Origin: Corythucha ciliata
Taxonomy: Eukaryota; Arthropoda; Insecta; Hemiptera; Tingidae
NCBI GenBank assembly: GCA_038030265.1
Contig: CM075941.1
Span: 23,002,001 to 23,066,000 of the forward strand
Length of the DNA: 64,000 nt
Direction of reading: 5' to 3'
Below the pieces are notes generated by a model. It did not search any database. It was not told where the DNA came from and saw only the letters and a program-made list of their open reading frames with translations. Below, piece by piece: positions 19,936 to 30,058 of this stretch (the stretch's first letter is position 1; each line of letters starts with the position of its first letter). The translations under genes and the position numbers were made by a program.

Positions 19936-22735
19936 ATGGACACGTTCGAGTTCGCGATATTTTCAGTAATGTTGGCATTGTCCGGCGTCATCGGAATTTT
20001 CTTTGGATTCGTTAAGAAAACTGGTCAAAATACGGTGTCCGGATACTTGTTCGGAGGGAAACAGATGCCCATCTTCCCTGTAGCTCTGTCATTAGTATCA
20101 AGGTAATACACAATACACTTTAAAGTTTGTTGAACTCAATAGTACGATTGAGTTGTTCTGCGTTATGTAGCTTCATTTCGGGAATAACTCTAATCGGAAT
20201 TCCTTCGGAAGTATACTACTTCGGTACTCAATATTTGGTAGCTGTTTTTGGGGTTATTTTCGCAGCAATAGTTCAGGTTTACGTTTCCTTGCCGATTTTT
20301 TTCAAGCTTCAACTTGTTTCAGTCTTTCAGGTAAGGTTTTATTGTCATTTTACTTCAGTATAACAAGTATTTTTTGTTCACTCAAGTACATGGAACTAAG
20401 ATTCGGTCGGAGTGTTAGAACTGTAACATCATTTTCGTACTGCTTAACATCAGTAAGTATGAGAATTCGAATGAGTTTTTTTTAGAAATTTATTGGTTCC
20501 GACTGCTACTTCAAACTTCAGATATCTCATTCTGCAATCATCATTTATGGGCCAGCTTTAGCCCTTAATCAAGTTACAGGAATTAACTTCCAAATTATAT
20601 CGATCCTTGTTTCCTTGGTCTGCATTTTTTACACCACTGTGGTCCGTATAATTTCAATCGAATACGCAGATGAGTAGACGGACAATTAACTAGTATTATT
20701 GCGTCATCGGAATTCTAGGGAGGAGTTAAAGCAGTTGTATGGACTGACACGCTTCAATCCATCGTAATGATTTTTTCTATGATTGCCGTGTTAATCATTG
20801 GAGTGATGAAATGCGGCGGTAATATCGCTGTGATGGAGGCGGCCCAGGAAGGAAATCGCATTAATTTTTTCCTGTGAGAAAATGAATTGCTAATGAAAAT
20901 TTAATCGTCTCACTTTTTTTTTTTTTTTTTTTCAAGCATGAATCCGTGGGCTCGAATTTCATTTTGGTCACAAACTTTGGGCATGTCTGCATTTTCAATG
21001 GCGACAACAACTTTCTACCCATCTGTAATACAGCGGTTAATCTGTCTGCCGTCGATTGAAGGAGCCAAAACGTATGTGACGAAACCGACACGTCTGCTTT
21101 TTGTTTGCTAACAAAACAGAAAATTTATTTCCTAGGAGCTCGTGGTTAATGGCGGGGGGAGTGGTTTTTTTCTACCTTACGTGCGGATATCTAGGCCTGG
21201 TAATGTACGCGTACTATAGACTTTGTGATCCGTACTCGGCAAAAGTAGGTACCCACTTGAGTCATCAGCTAATGACTGAATAAGACATACTTTATTTCTT
21301 AAGCTGATTTCCAAACCCGATCAAATATTGCCATACTTTGTGATGGATATTTCCTCATACATAAATGGGCTAAGTGGTCTATTTCTCGCCGGTATCGTTT
21401 CCGCGGCCTTGAGGTTTGGGCAATTATTTTTTAAAATTTAATTTCTGCAAAACCTTTGTTTTTTGTAGCTCTCTATCTACGAATATTAACACCTTGGCTG
21501 GTACAATTTACGAAGATTTTATCAAAGTTATATTTAAAAAGAAACTAAGAGAAGATAGGGCAAGTTTGGCCATGAAATGTACGTCCTGCATTATTGGATT
21601 CATCTGCCTCGCTCTAGTTGGTTTTGTTGAAAAACTCGGGTACATGTTAGAGGTACATCATTAAATGATCACGTCACGTTGTTCGATAGGGGCTGCCGTA
21701 AAATAATGCAAATTTCAGCTAGCAGCCGGATTCACAGGAATAACCAGTGGTGCAATTCTCGGGCTCTTTATTCTTGGAATATTCCAACCACGCGCTAATA
21801 ACATGGTGAATTGATTTTACATAGAAGGTTGTGAAAAATTAATTGCAAATTAGACGACCCTTGTCTTAGGACTTTTCAAGGGATTACTCCCCCCTCACCG
21901 CACCATCCTAGTCACCCTGAAGTGAATTCGAGGGAGTGGGGAGGCTGAAAATAAAGAATTAAACTTTATTGAAGCTAAATACTTACCATTTTTTACTTGT
22001 TTTGAGTTCCGAGAAAAAATTGCTCCCAGGGTGGGATTCGAACCCACGACCTCCTAGTTTCGCGCCAGGCGCTCTGCCACTGTAAATTCACTGTGAATTC
22101 ACCGCAGGGTGACTAGGGTGGTGCGGTGAGGGGGGAGTAATCCCTTGAAAAGTCCTAAGACAAGGGTCGTCTAATTTGCAATTAATTAATTGCTGGGACA
22201 CATAAAGAAAAAAAGAACAATTGTGAAAAATATTATCTTGTAACCTTCATTTTGTTACGAGGGAGCTACGGTCGGAGGGATTACGAGCCTTCTGTTCATG
22301 ACAATCATGTTGACGGGAAATACAATTAATAAAATGAGAGGCGCTATTAAAACAGAGCACGCTGTGATGAACGTCACAGGATGCTCGTTCAACGTAACTA
22401 TCCCCAGCTTGCCCAGGTTCGTATGCTGACTTGCTGAGACCAATGAAATAATCAAGTATCATTGAATATTTTCTTTCACCAGACCCGTCTCACAGGATTA
22501 TGTTTTCTCTCTGTTTGAGATTCCCTTGTTCTACTACACGTTGATCGGAAGCTTGATCGTTCTCGTCATTGGCTCGCTCATGTCTTATTTTTCGAAACCA
22601 GATGAGTTTACGAGCGTTAAGAGAGACTGCCTAAGTCCCTGGGTTCTTAGATTCGTCAGAGAATCGAACGGAAGAACGTTTGATGTTGAAACAGACAAAG
22701 ATGAGAATTTGGCTCTTTCCATACGCGACGAATAA
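19936..22735 (+). CDS. Sodium-coupled monocarboxylate/multivitamin-type transporter (SLC5 family)
   Basis: Twelve exons give 566 residues: 19936-20102, 20171-20330, 20387-20452, 20522-20641, 20719-20873, 20937-21071, 21136-21244, 21304-21413, 21469-21652, 21719-21805, 22262-22416, 22483-22735. All introns are GT-AG and all phases agree. The start MDTFEFAIFSVMLALSGVIG opens the first membrane helix. SLC5 landmarks are YLFGGKQMPIFPVALSLVS, SGITLIGIPSEVYYFG, GGVKAVVWTDTLQS and SLSTNINTLAGTIYEDFIK; about 13 hydrophobic segments are present. The family couples sodium entry to uptake of monocarboxylates, iodide or vitamins across the plasma membrane; the substrate cannot be told from sequence alone. 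Length is near the family's usual 580-620. Introns are short except intron 10, which holds a foldback repeat. Donor 4 (GTCCGT) is weak. Confidence 0.9.
21837..22190. mobile_element. Foldback element with tRNA-like core, in SLC5 intron 10
   Basis: The outer arms (21837-21930 and 22097-22190) are near-perfect inverted copies: TTAATTGCAAATTAGACGAC, CCTTGTCTTAGGACTTTTC and CACCGCACCA. Between them lies an AT-rich part and a tRNA-like sequence on the minus strand (22022-22095). No coding capacity. It accounts for most of the 456-nt intron, while the other introns are 50-80 nt. Confidence 0.75.
22022..22095 (-). repeat. tRNA-like sequence inside the foldback element
   Basis: Minus strand: A-box-like GTGGCAGAGCGCCTGG and a perfect B box GGGTTCGAATCC followed by CACCCTGGGAGCA. 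The T arm pairs well; the anticodon loop lacks the invariant T before the anticodon, and the 5' acceptor strand does not pair fully. It is a tRNA-derived Pol III unit, not a functional tRNA. Confidence 0.55.
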
Positions 22736-23059
22736 GTTCGTTTTGATATTATCATTGGATATTTTCACCCATGCCCAATGGTAATACTGCATATTTATAT
22801 TTAATGTGAACCGAAAATTATATTTGTAAAAGCTTATTTCTATATCGATATCACTTTGCGCAAACAGAATGTATTTCTTATTCACGAACACTCTTATCAG
22901 TTCACTCAGAGCAAACCCATTTTATTTGTATTGTCATGTTCTGTGAGTTCCGGATAGCGGGGAGGGAGTGTTACTTTTGGACGAAACAGGCCAAGCCAAA
23001 CCAAGACTCTTGCATGTGTATAGGGGGACGTAAGGATTTTTGTGACGAAATATGTATTT

Positions 23060-23065
23060 AATAAA
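23060..23065 (+). terminator. AATAAA polyadenylation signal, likely for the SLC5 gene
   Basis: AATAAA about 325 nt after the SLC5 stop codon, the first canonical signal downstream. Confidence 0.5.
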
Positions 23066-23069
23066 TATC

Positions 23070-23785
23070 TATTCGGTATCTCGACCTGAATTTAACGACC
23101 TCTGAACCAAAAAGTATGACATTAGCAGTTTTCGACCGGAAAATTAGATATCGTGCCTATGGAAGTTGAATAATTCACGACGCAGAAAGTTTTTTGGGGA
23201 AATTAATTAATTTATCGAGCTAAGTTTGCCTGGATGATGGTTTTGGGAATAGAAAAAATCGAATATTTTGTTTCTGGGATTGAATTGGCAGTTTACGTGC
23301 TAAACTGGGCACTGAAAGAATAAGAGCAAGATGTGGGCCGGCGGGGGCGGTGGTACGACTTTTTTTTCGTGTGAGATGTGAACGTAGAATGCGTAGATTC
23401 TTCACTCATTCGCGGATCCTATGCTCTTCGCTAATTTTGTTGTGAACATCCGTAGGCTCAGACCTTCCATTAGACGTGGACGACTTGAGTCCAGCCTAAT
23501 AGGTAGCATTTCGACAAGTCTCCTGTGTTTGGAATATCTACATCGTATTGTTGTCGTCATAACTGATAATGCAATAATAAACAAGTGAAGTGTGTAACCT
23601 ACGAGCTCGATGATTGTAAGAATGTTTGTTAGAGGCTCCTGATCTGGTGGTATTAAAATGTCTTTTGCTTATTATTTAAAGAATTAAATAATATACCAAC
23701 ATGCCCCGCGAGATCCTAAACATGGTGCAGTGTATGTAACAAGAACAAGATTGGTGTTGCGTGGTGAAAAGTTCGGTTCCCAAAG
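23070..23785. other. No recognised gene
   Basis: Spacer between the SLC5 3' end and the gypsy gag. Nothing coding is supported. The part after about 23640 may include the untranslated leader of the gypsy element. Confidence 0.4.
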
Positions 23786-23789
23786 TTAC

Positions 23790-24016
23790 GAGCGAAAATC
23801 ATTCGGGGTCGCCTACAGCATAGAGCTCAAAACACCGAGCGATTTCCACGTTGGCAGCGGGGACTTGGCGTCCAGTTTTAAGAAGTTTGAAGGGAAGTAA
23901 AAATTTACTTGATAGCGACCGAAACCGACAAGAAGCCTTGCGAAGTGCAAGTCGCCTGCCTAAAAAATCTTCTCGGCAGCGAAGGGCTTCATCTCTACTC
24001 AACTATAACAGACATT
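23790..24016 (+). pseudogene. Ty3/gypsy gag, N-terminal part, cut by a solo LTR
   Basis: The plus strand reads DFHVGSGDLASSFKKFEGK, then, after a frame change, IATETDKKPCEVQVACLKNL and LGSEGLHLYSTITDI. This is the capsid N-terminal helix pattern of gypsy gag proteins. The frame is interrupted at 24016/24017 by an LTR and continues at 35332 with DEDNETVESILSTLRKFCIP, so the two parts were one gene. Confidence 0.75.
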
Positions 24017-24338
24017 TGTAACCCAAACAAACCCCCCCCCCATAATTTTTTTACTTTACTTTGTGTTTATTTACTTATCCGAAAATTATTATTTTTTTTA
24101 TCGCCCTGTGTTTAAGTTAGCTACTAGGTATTAATTGTAATTTTTTCTCTAGTTAATTAATAAGTTCTAAGAATACGTGCAATAAATTAGACTTATTGGT
24201 TCCGTTCTACTTTGGTTCAATTCATTGTGTAAAGGGGATACCCACCCGATGACACTACACTCCCCCCTTGCTCTCTATCTCCCCCTATATCCTAACATCC
24301 CACGATTGGTAAGAGAGAGTGGTAGAGTGTTGGGAGCA

Positions 24339-24345
24339 TATAAAA
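24339..24345 (+). promoter_or_regulatory. LTR TATA box
   Basis: TATAAAA preceded by GGGAGCA and followed about 15-20 nt later by CCTCAACAGTTGC; the same arrangement occurs at 42150-42156 in the sister LTR. A Pol II promoter of the LTR is the likely role. Confidence 0.6.
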
Positions 24346-24611
24346 GCTGAGCCCTCAACAGTTGCAACAAGTTGGGTTCACGCATACGCCCTATCAAGAC
24401 CTCGTGAGAGGAGTCTGCCGCTCTCGATACAAGTGTAATCCTCCGTGTGTTCGCCCCCCAAAGTCTTTTAGGGGAACCAGTCTCGTATCCGCCACGCTCT
24501 CCAGTCGTGATTCAGTGTCTTCCTGTCGTTCGTTTGGTGGTGGATAAATATCTGCCCCTCACTCGTCAGCCTTCATCCAAGTGGTCTCCAGCCGCTTACT
24601 TGGTGGATCAG

Positions 24612-25565
24612 GGGGCCTGTTCTGTAAAGTTAGCAACAGTCAAGACGACAGTTGATTGTGGTGTTGTTATCAACTGTCGTTTTCTACATGTCGAGATCGT
24701 TTTGTGAACAAACTTCCATAAACAATAATGAATTTATTTGGATACAATGAACAACAACAATCGGACTTCGTTCGAATATTATATGTCCCGATCTGTCAGC
24801 TATGAAGGAGTCTCAGTGCTACACAAGGACGAAAATAATAGCAATTGGAGAACCGCAATCTCTGGGCATTCATCCTCTAATTCGAGAAAAAAAGTCAATC
24901 CAACTATGGATAGAGGTAAAAAATAAGCAACTTACTGTGTGAGCTCGCTTGAAAAAACCTTATTTTCCTTTTTTCTTAAGATTAGAATGTCGCTATACGA
25001 GGAGGCTAGGCTCTTTAGTTGTGGTGATCGTATCCTCGAGATCCTTGTTCTTTGGGGCGTGCCCCTAGATCACGAGTTTCCCTGTCCGTCAGCAATTTAC
25101 GTCTCTTGTTTGTCACAGAACGAGAATTTTCCGATAATATCACGAAAATACGCGAATGTGTCACAGTCGGCACTCAATCCACAGCGGTTACGAAAAAGTT
25201 GTGGGAGGCGGTAACGTCTGAGTTTAGGGGCACATTTCCACGTACACAAAGCACAATGCTACCCTCTGTTACAGCTAGCGGCATCAAATGACAATGATGG
25301 AAATCAAAGTCAACACTTAATTCAAGAAATAAACTCAAAAAAGTACATAGATTGAGTAATCCTTCCTTCTTATCAACTGCCGGTGTCGTTAACAACACCC
25401 CCGAGGTGCTGTTTTGATACCAACACCAAATCCTAACTCATGACGTATGACGACATTTCAAGTAGTGTTGTTTTCTTACAGAACATCTCAAGGTGACGTC
25501 ATCACTATTGACTGTTGCTATCAAGTGTTCTTTTCAACTGTTGTTAACTTTACAGAACAGGCCCC
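24612..25565. mobile_element. 954-bp TIR element, CAG target duplication, inside solo LTR A
   Basis: The ends GGGGCCTGTTCTGTAAAGTT and the inverse TTAACTTTACAGAACAGGCC are flanked by CAG at 24609-24611 and 25566-25568. The sister LTR at 42 kb lacks it, which fixes the boundaries. Inside are short open stretches on the plus strand (MNNNNRTSFEYYMSRSVS at 24738 and ECVTVGTQSTAVTKKLWEAV near 25160), the latter with a Myb/trihelix-like look, but no transposase was recognised. The terminal sequence and the CAG target link it to the small MITEs at 37181, 37640, 52986 and 63674. Confidence 0.78.
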
Positions 25566-25680
25566 CAGGGTCGCTTCGTGAAACATATTAATCGTCGGGT
25601 GAGTTGGCCTCAACGTTTTGTTATTTGCTTGCGCACTCTTTCCTCCTCTCTTCGGTCTACGCCATGACGAAACCCAGTTG

Positions 25681-25800
25681 TTGTTGGATGACGGCATCAT
25701 CAGTTAATTTAACAAAATGTTTTTTTTTGTTTATGTTTACTGAATACAAAAATATAAATAATACCAAAAAGTCGCTCTGCTCTTGACAAAGCTTCTAATA
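25681..25800 (+). repeat. Copia LTR remnant and primer-binding site
   Basis: The tract TGTTGGATGACGGCATC to CTTCTAATA precedes GGTTATGGGCGCC at 25801, which resembles the half-tRNA-iMet primer site known from Drosophila copia. An inverted copy of this tract lies at 33830-33945. At about 120 bp it is short for a Copia LTR and may be truncated. It interrupts solo LTR A after CCAGTTG. Confidence 0.6.
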
Positions 25801-25969
25801 GGTTATGGGCGCCATCACTTGCTAAAAACAAGTAAGATGGACTCTTTTGAATCAAAAGCGACCGTTGCGAAGCTCAATAACCACAATTATCAACCATGGA
25901 AATTCAATATAAGAATGCTCATGATACGTGAAGACACATTGCAAGTCATTGAAGGTCAACCTCCAGTAA

Positions 25970-28578
25970 ACTCCGATTCTTTATGGAAGAAAAAAGACGA
26001 ATTGACTCAGACAACTATTTCCCTTAATATCGAAGATAGTCAAATAATCCACATCTGCAATTGCAAAACAGGTAAAGAAATGTGGCAGGCCTTACAGAAA
26101 ATTCATGAACGAGCTAATTTATCGAACAAGATGTACTTGTTAAGAAAATTGTACCAGTCACGTTTGACTGACCATCAGACGATGACAGAATACCTTCATT
26201 CTACTCTGGAACTCGTTGAGAAACTTCGCGGAATAGGGGAAGAAATTAAAGATTTCCACGTAGCCGCACTCTTGTTAGGAGGGTTACCCGATGAATTTAG
26301 TGCTCTGGTAACTGATCTTGATGCTCGCCCTGACGACGAACTTACTCTGGAATACGTTAGTGGCAAATTAATAGACGAATTCAAAAGACGACGAGTGAAT
26401 GACAATGCCAGGTTTGATGAACCAGAAACCGCTTTGAACTTACGGAGGAACCAAATGACAAAAGAAAGACTACGAATGATCGATTCGAAAGAATGCTTCT
26501 TCTGCAAGAAACGAGGCCACGTTAAGTCCCAATGCTATCTCTGGAAACGTGGTACGGAAATGCATAATAATCCGCGACAAGAAGCAAGAACTGCAGGAAA
26601 ACAAAATGAATCTTCCGACTCTGAAGAGTTTTGTTTTTCAACCATAAGACGGCATTCGAAAGACTGGTTCGTTGACTCCGGAGCTACGAGTCATATGACG
26701 AATGATAAAAACAACTTAACGAATTAGAAGCGTGCAGCTTATCTTTCGGAAGGCATATAATACGTAGTTTTGTATGGTGATGAGGTGATTTTTTATTATT
26801 TGTGAGTCTTCTCGTTCCCTCAAGGTAATTTAACATATCATGGGAGAACTCCGAGTCCACGGCTGAACTTGGGTCGAACCCTCCGACGAGGGCCCTCAGC
26901 TCACCGAGCCTCTCCTTCACTTCAGCTATCATCTAGAAGTTAAAAATGTATTAATTTAATTCTACAACTTTACGTTCGGTAATTAGAAGCGTGCAGCTTA
27001 TCTTTCGGAAGGCATTCGTGTTATCAATTCAGTGTTTTCTCTTTGAGAAATACTTTTATGGTTTATTGTAAGCTAGTTGTAGAATTAAATTAATACATTT
27101 TTAACTTCTAGATGATAGCTGAAGTGAAGGAGAGGCTCGGTGAGCTGAGGGCCCTCGTCGGAGGGTTCGACCCAAGTTCAGCCGTGGACTCGGAGTTCTC
27201 CCATGATATGTTAAATTACCTTGAGTGAACGAGAAGACTCACAAATAATAAAAAATCACCTCATCACCATACAAAACTACGTATTCTATGCCTTCCGAAA
27301 GATAAGCTGCACGCTTCTAATTAAAAGATGCGTCAGTTGTATTAAAGGAAAGCTAAAAGAAAAATCGTTCCCCAAATCCTCTGAATATAGAGCGACCTTC
27401 CTCTTGGATTTGATTCATTCGGATTTATGCGGCCCGATGAAAACTGAAACCCCAGGAAGAAAACGATATTTTTTGACTTTCACTGACGACTACTCCAGAT
27501 TCACGACTATTTATCTACTTCGTGATAAGAGTGAAGTCCCGGAAAAACTTGAAGACTTCATAGCTCCCGTGACAAATAAATTCGACAAGATCCCAAAAGC
27601 GTTTAGATCGGACAATGGAGGGGAATATATTTCCGAAAAGACTCAGAGGATCCTCAAAGATAATGGCATCACCTTTCAACCTACTGTCCCATACTGCCCA
27701 TCACAGAATGGAGTTTCTGAAAGAAAGAACAGAACCCTCTGTGAAATGGCCCGGACAATGCTTTTTGACGCCAACTTGCCGAACAAGTACTGGGGAGAAG
27801 CCATCATGACTTCAAATTGTTTGTTGAATATTTCGCCCACAAAATCTACTTTAAAAACACCTTTTGAATTCTGGGAAGGATACAAGCCAAATTATGACAA
27901 CTTGAAAATATTCGGATGCGAAGCCTACTTTTATATACCGAAAGAAAAACGAACAAAGTGGGACGCAAGAGCACGCAGAGGTATCATGGTCGGTTATTCT
28001 ACGAATCGTACAGCTTATCGAATTTTGGATCCCACCACTGACAAAATAACAATAAGTAGAACAGTAGAATTTTTTGAATCCCCAGAACAATGCATCAGAA
28101 CATCACACCCCACACGTCATAACGAGTCTCCCATCACAGCAACACAAGCGTCAAACGACAAAGGAGAATACATTAACTCGGAAAACATCATCATAACAAG
28201 AAGGCTTGACGATAAGAAACAAATCAATTCATGCAGAGAACGGGACGAACAAGATGGACATACACGCCCAGAAGAAAACACACTTGAAGAAGTAAACACA
28301 GACACTGGTCAAAGAGAAATCGTGGAAACACGACGAATTGAACAAGATGAATATACACGTCCGGAAGAAAACACACTTCAAGAACAAGAAATAAACACAG
28401 ACACTGTTCAAGGCGAAATCGTGGAAACACGACGAACATCCAGTAGACAAAATAAAGGGATTCCTCCGAAAAGATGGGCCTATTTGTGTCTTCAGAATCA
28501 GACCGTGCTAATTCAACAACGGAGCCAAGTTCATGGGGAGGCATGCTTCGGCTACCTAAAGAAGAGCGTGAACGCTGG
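25970..28578 (+). repeat. Left arm of a 2.6-kb inverted duplication of Copia
   Basis: Every block checked in this 2,609-bp stretch is present in inverted orientation at 30059-32667. The arm lengths are equal, so no indels separate them. One difference was seen, G at 27659 against A in the inverted copy (Asp to Asn). Both arms carry the same palindromic insertion and the same frameshift, so the duplication is younger than these mutations. Confidence 0.9.
26723..27321. mobile_element. Palindromic insertion in Copia carrying a GC-rich open segment
   Basis: Arms of about 245 bp start ATTAGAAGCGTGCAGCTTAT and close with the inverse. A third copy of that end lies at 26983 in the loop. Each arm contains, in opposite orientation, a GC-rich open segment beginning MIAEVKERLGELRALVGGFD (plus strand 27112) directly after TTTTTAACTTCTAG, which looks like a 3' splice site. 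It replaces the Copia region between protease and pre-integrase. It occurs again, inverted, at 31316-31914. Confidence 0.75.
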
Positions 28579-30058
28579 ATGCACGCCGTGCAAGATGAAC
28601 TATCGTCGATCGGAGAGAAAGGGACGTGGAATGAAGTCGAGTTACCACATGGAAAGAAGCCTACATCTTCAAAATGGGTATTCAAAAAGAAATTCGATGC
28701 TATGGGAAACATAACAAAATACAAAGCACGTCTAGTTGCGTAAGGCTTCACTCAAAAATTCGGGGAGGATTATGACATGACTTTTGCTCCAGTTATGAAG
28801 CAAAGTACTTTCAGAATTTTGTTGAGTCTCGCCGCTAACCGTAAAATGTTTATTCATCAATACGACGTTAAAACGGCCTTTCTTAACGGCGATCTTCGCG
28901 AAAATATTTATATGAAAATTCCTGAAGGATTCATAACTAAAACCAACAAAAGAAATACAGTTTTGAAATTGAATAAGTCGCTTTACGGTTTAAAACAATC
29001 TGCTCGAGCATGGAACGAAAAACTTGATGAAGCTTTAGTGAATTTATCGTTCAAAAGAAGCCTAGCCGACCCCTGTCTTTATTCCAAATTAGTTGATGGA
29101 AAATTCATGTACGTTCTCACCTATGTTGATGATTTACTCATTGCACATGAAAACGAAATTGAAGTTAAGACTGTCGGAGAACAACTCAAAGAAAATTTTG
29201 AAATTAATCATCTCGGAGAAATTTCCCACTTTCTTGGAATTCACATTGAAAGAATGAGTGATGGAAGTTTTGTTATTGACCAAAAGGCAAAAATTGAAAA
29301 CATTCTGGCAGAATTCGGAATGACGGACGCAGCTGGATGTGCTACTCCCATGGACCCTGCATACATTAATTTTGGTGGAGAAGAAGGTCTGTTGAAAGAT
29401 AATAAAAAGTACCAGGAAGCAGTGGGGGCATTGCTCTACATCGCCACTATCTCTCGCCCAAATATTTCAAATGCTATTGGACTACTATGCAGAAGAACGA
29501 GTAATCCTCGAAACGTCGACTGGTCAGCCATGAAGCGAATCATGAAATATTTGAAGAGGACTATGGGGTTGAAGCTCGTGATTAAGGCTCAAACTGATCT
29601 GACTCTCAACTGCTATGTCGATGCTGACTGGGCAGGAAACCATAGCGACAGGAAATCCACAAGCGGATTCATTTCCTTTCTTGGGAACAACCCGATAAGT
29701 TGGGTTTCCAAAAAGCAAACCACAGTGGCATTATCATCGACAGAAGCCGAATATGTGTCAGCGTCTTTTGCAAGCCAAGAAGTCCTCTGGCTAAGCCAAA
29801 TACTTGCGGATTTCGGTTACGAATGTACGGAAGCAACGGTCATTTACGAAGACAACCAAAGTTGTATTAAGCTCGCCAACACAGAGAAGATAAATGCTCG
29901 TACAAAACACATTGATGTGAAATGCCATCACTTAAGAGACCTAGTGTCGAAGGGAATACTCCGGTTTGAGTACTGCGAAGGTGAAAAAATGGTTGCTGAC
30001 GCGATGACGAAGCCACTTCCTCGGCTAAAATTCGAATGCTTCCGCCAACCACGTTCAA

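Larger units (their letters stand above)
25837..30058 (+). pseudogene. Ty1/Copia gag-pol, damaged
   Basis: The start MDSFESKATVAKLNNHNYQP (25837) opens a Copia gag. The zinc knuckle CFFCKKRGHVKSQC is near 26500 and the protease site WFVDSGATSHM near 26680. Coding is then cut by a palindromic insertion (26723-27321) and resumes at VSCIKGKLKEKSFP. Integrase residues are in HSDLCG, RSDNGGEY and GVSERKNRT. The RT has YVDDLLIA near 29130 and the RNase H has VDADWAGNHSDRKSTSG near 29630. Damage: a frameshift near 28470 and a nonsense codon at 28741-28743, where LVAKGFTQ reads LVA stop GFTQ. The element lacks its 3' LTR: at 30059 it runs into an inverted copy of itself. Confidence 0.88.

Noticed and set aside
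28224..28751. Long minus-strand open frames opposite the Copia pol (and their copies at 30036-30520)
   Set aside because: They are antisense shadows of the Copia integrase-RT linker; composition and motifs fit the plus-strand protein, and the copies exist only because of the inverted duplication.
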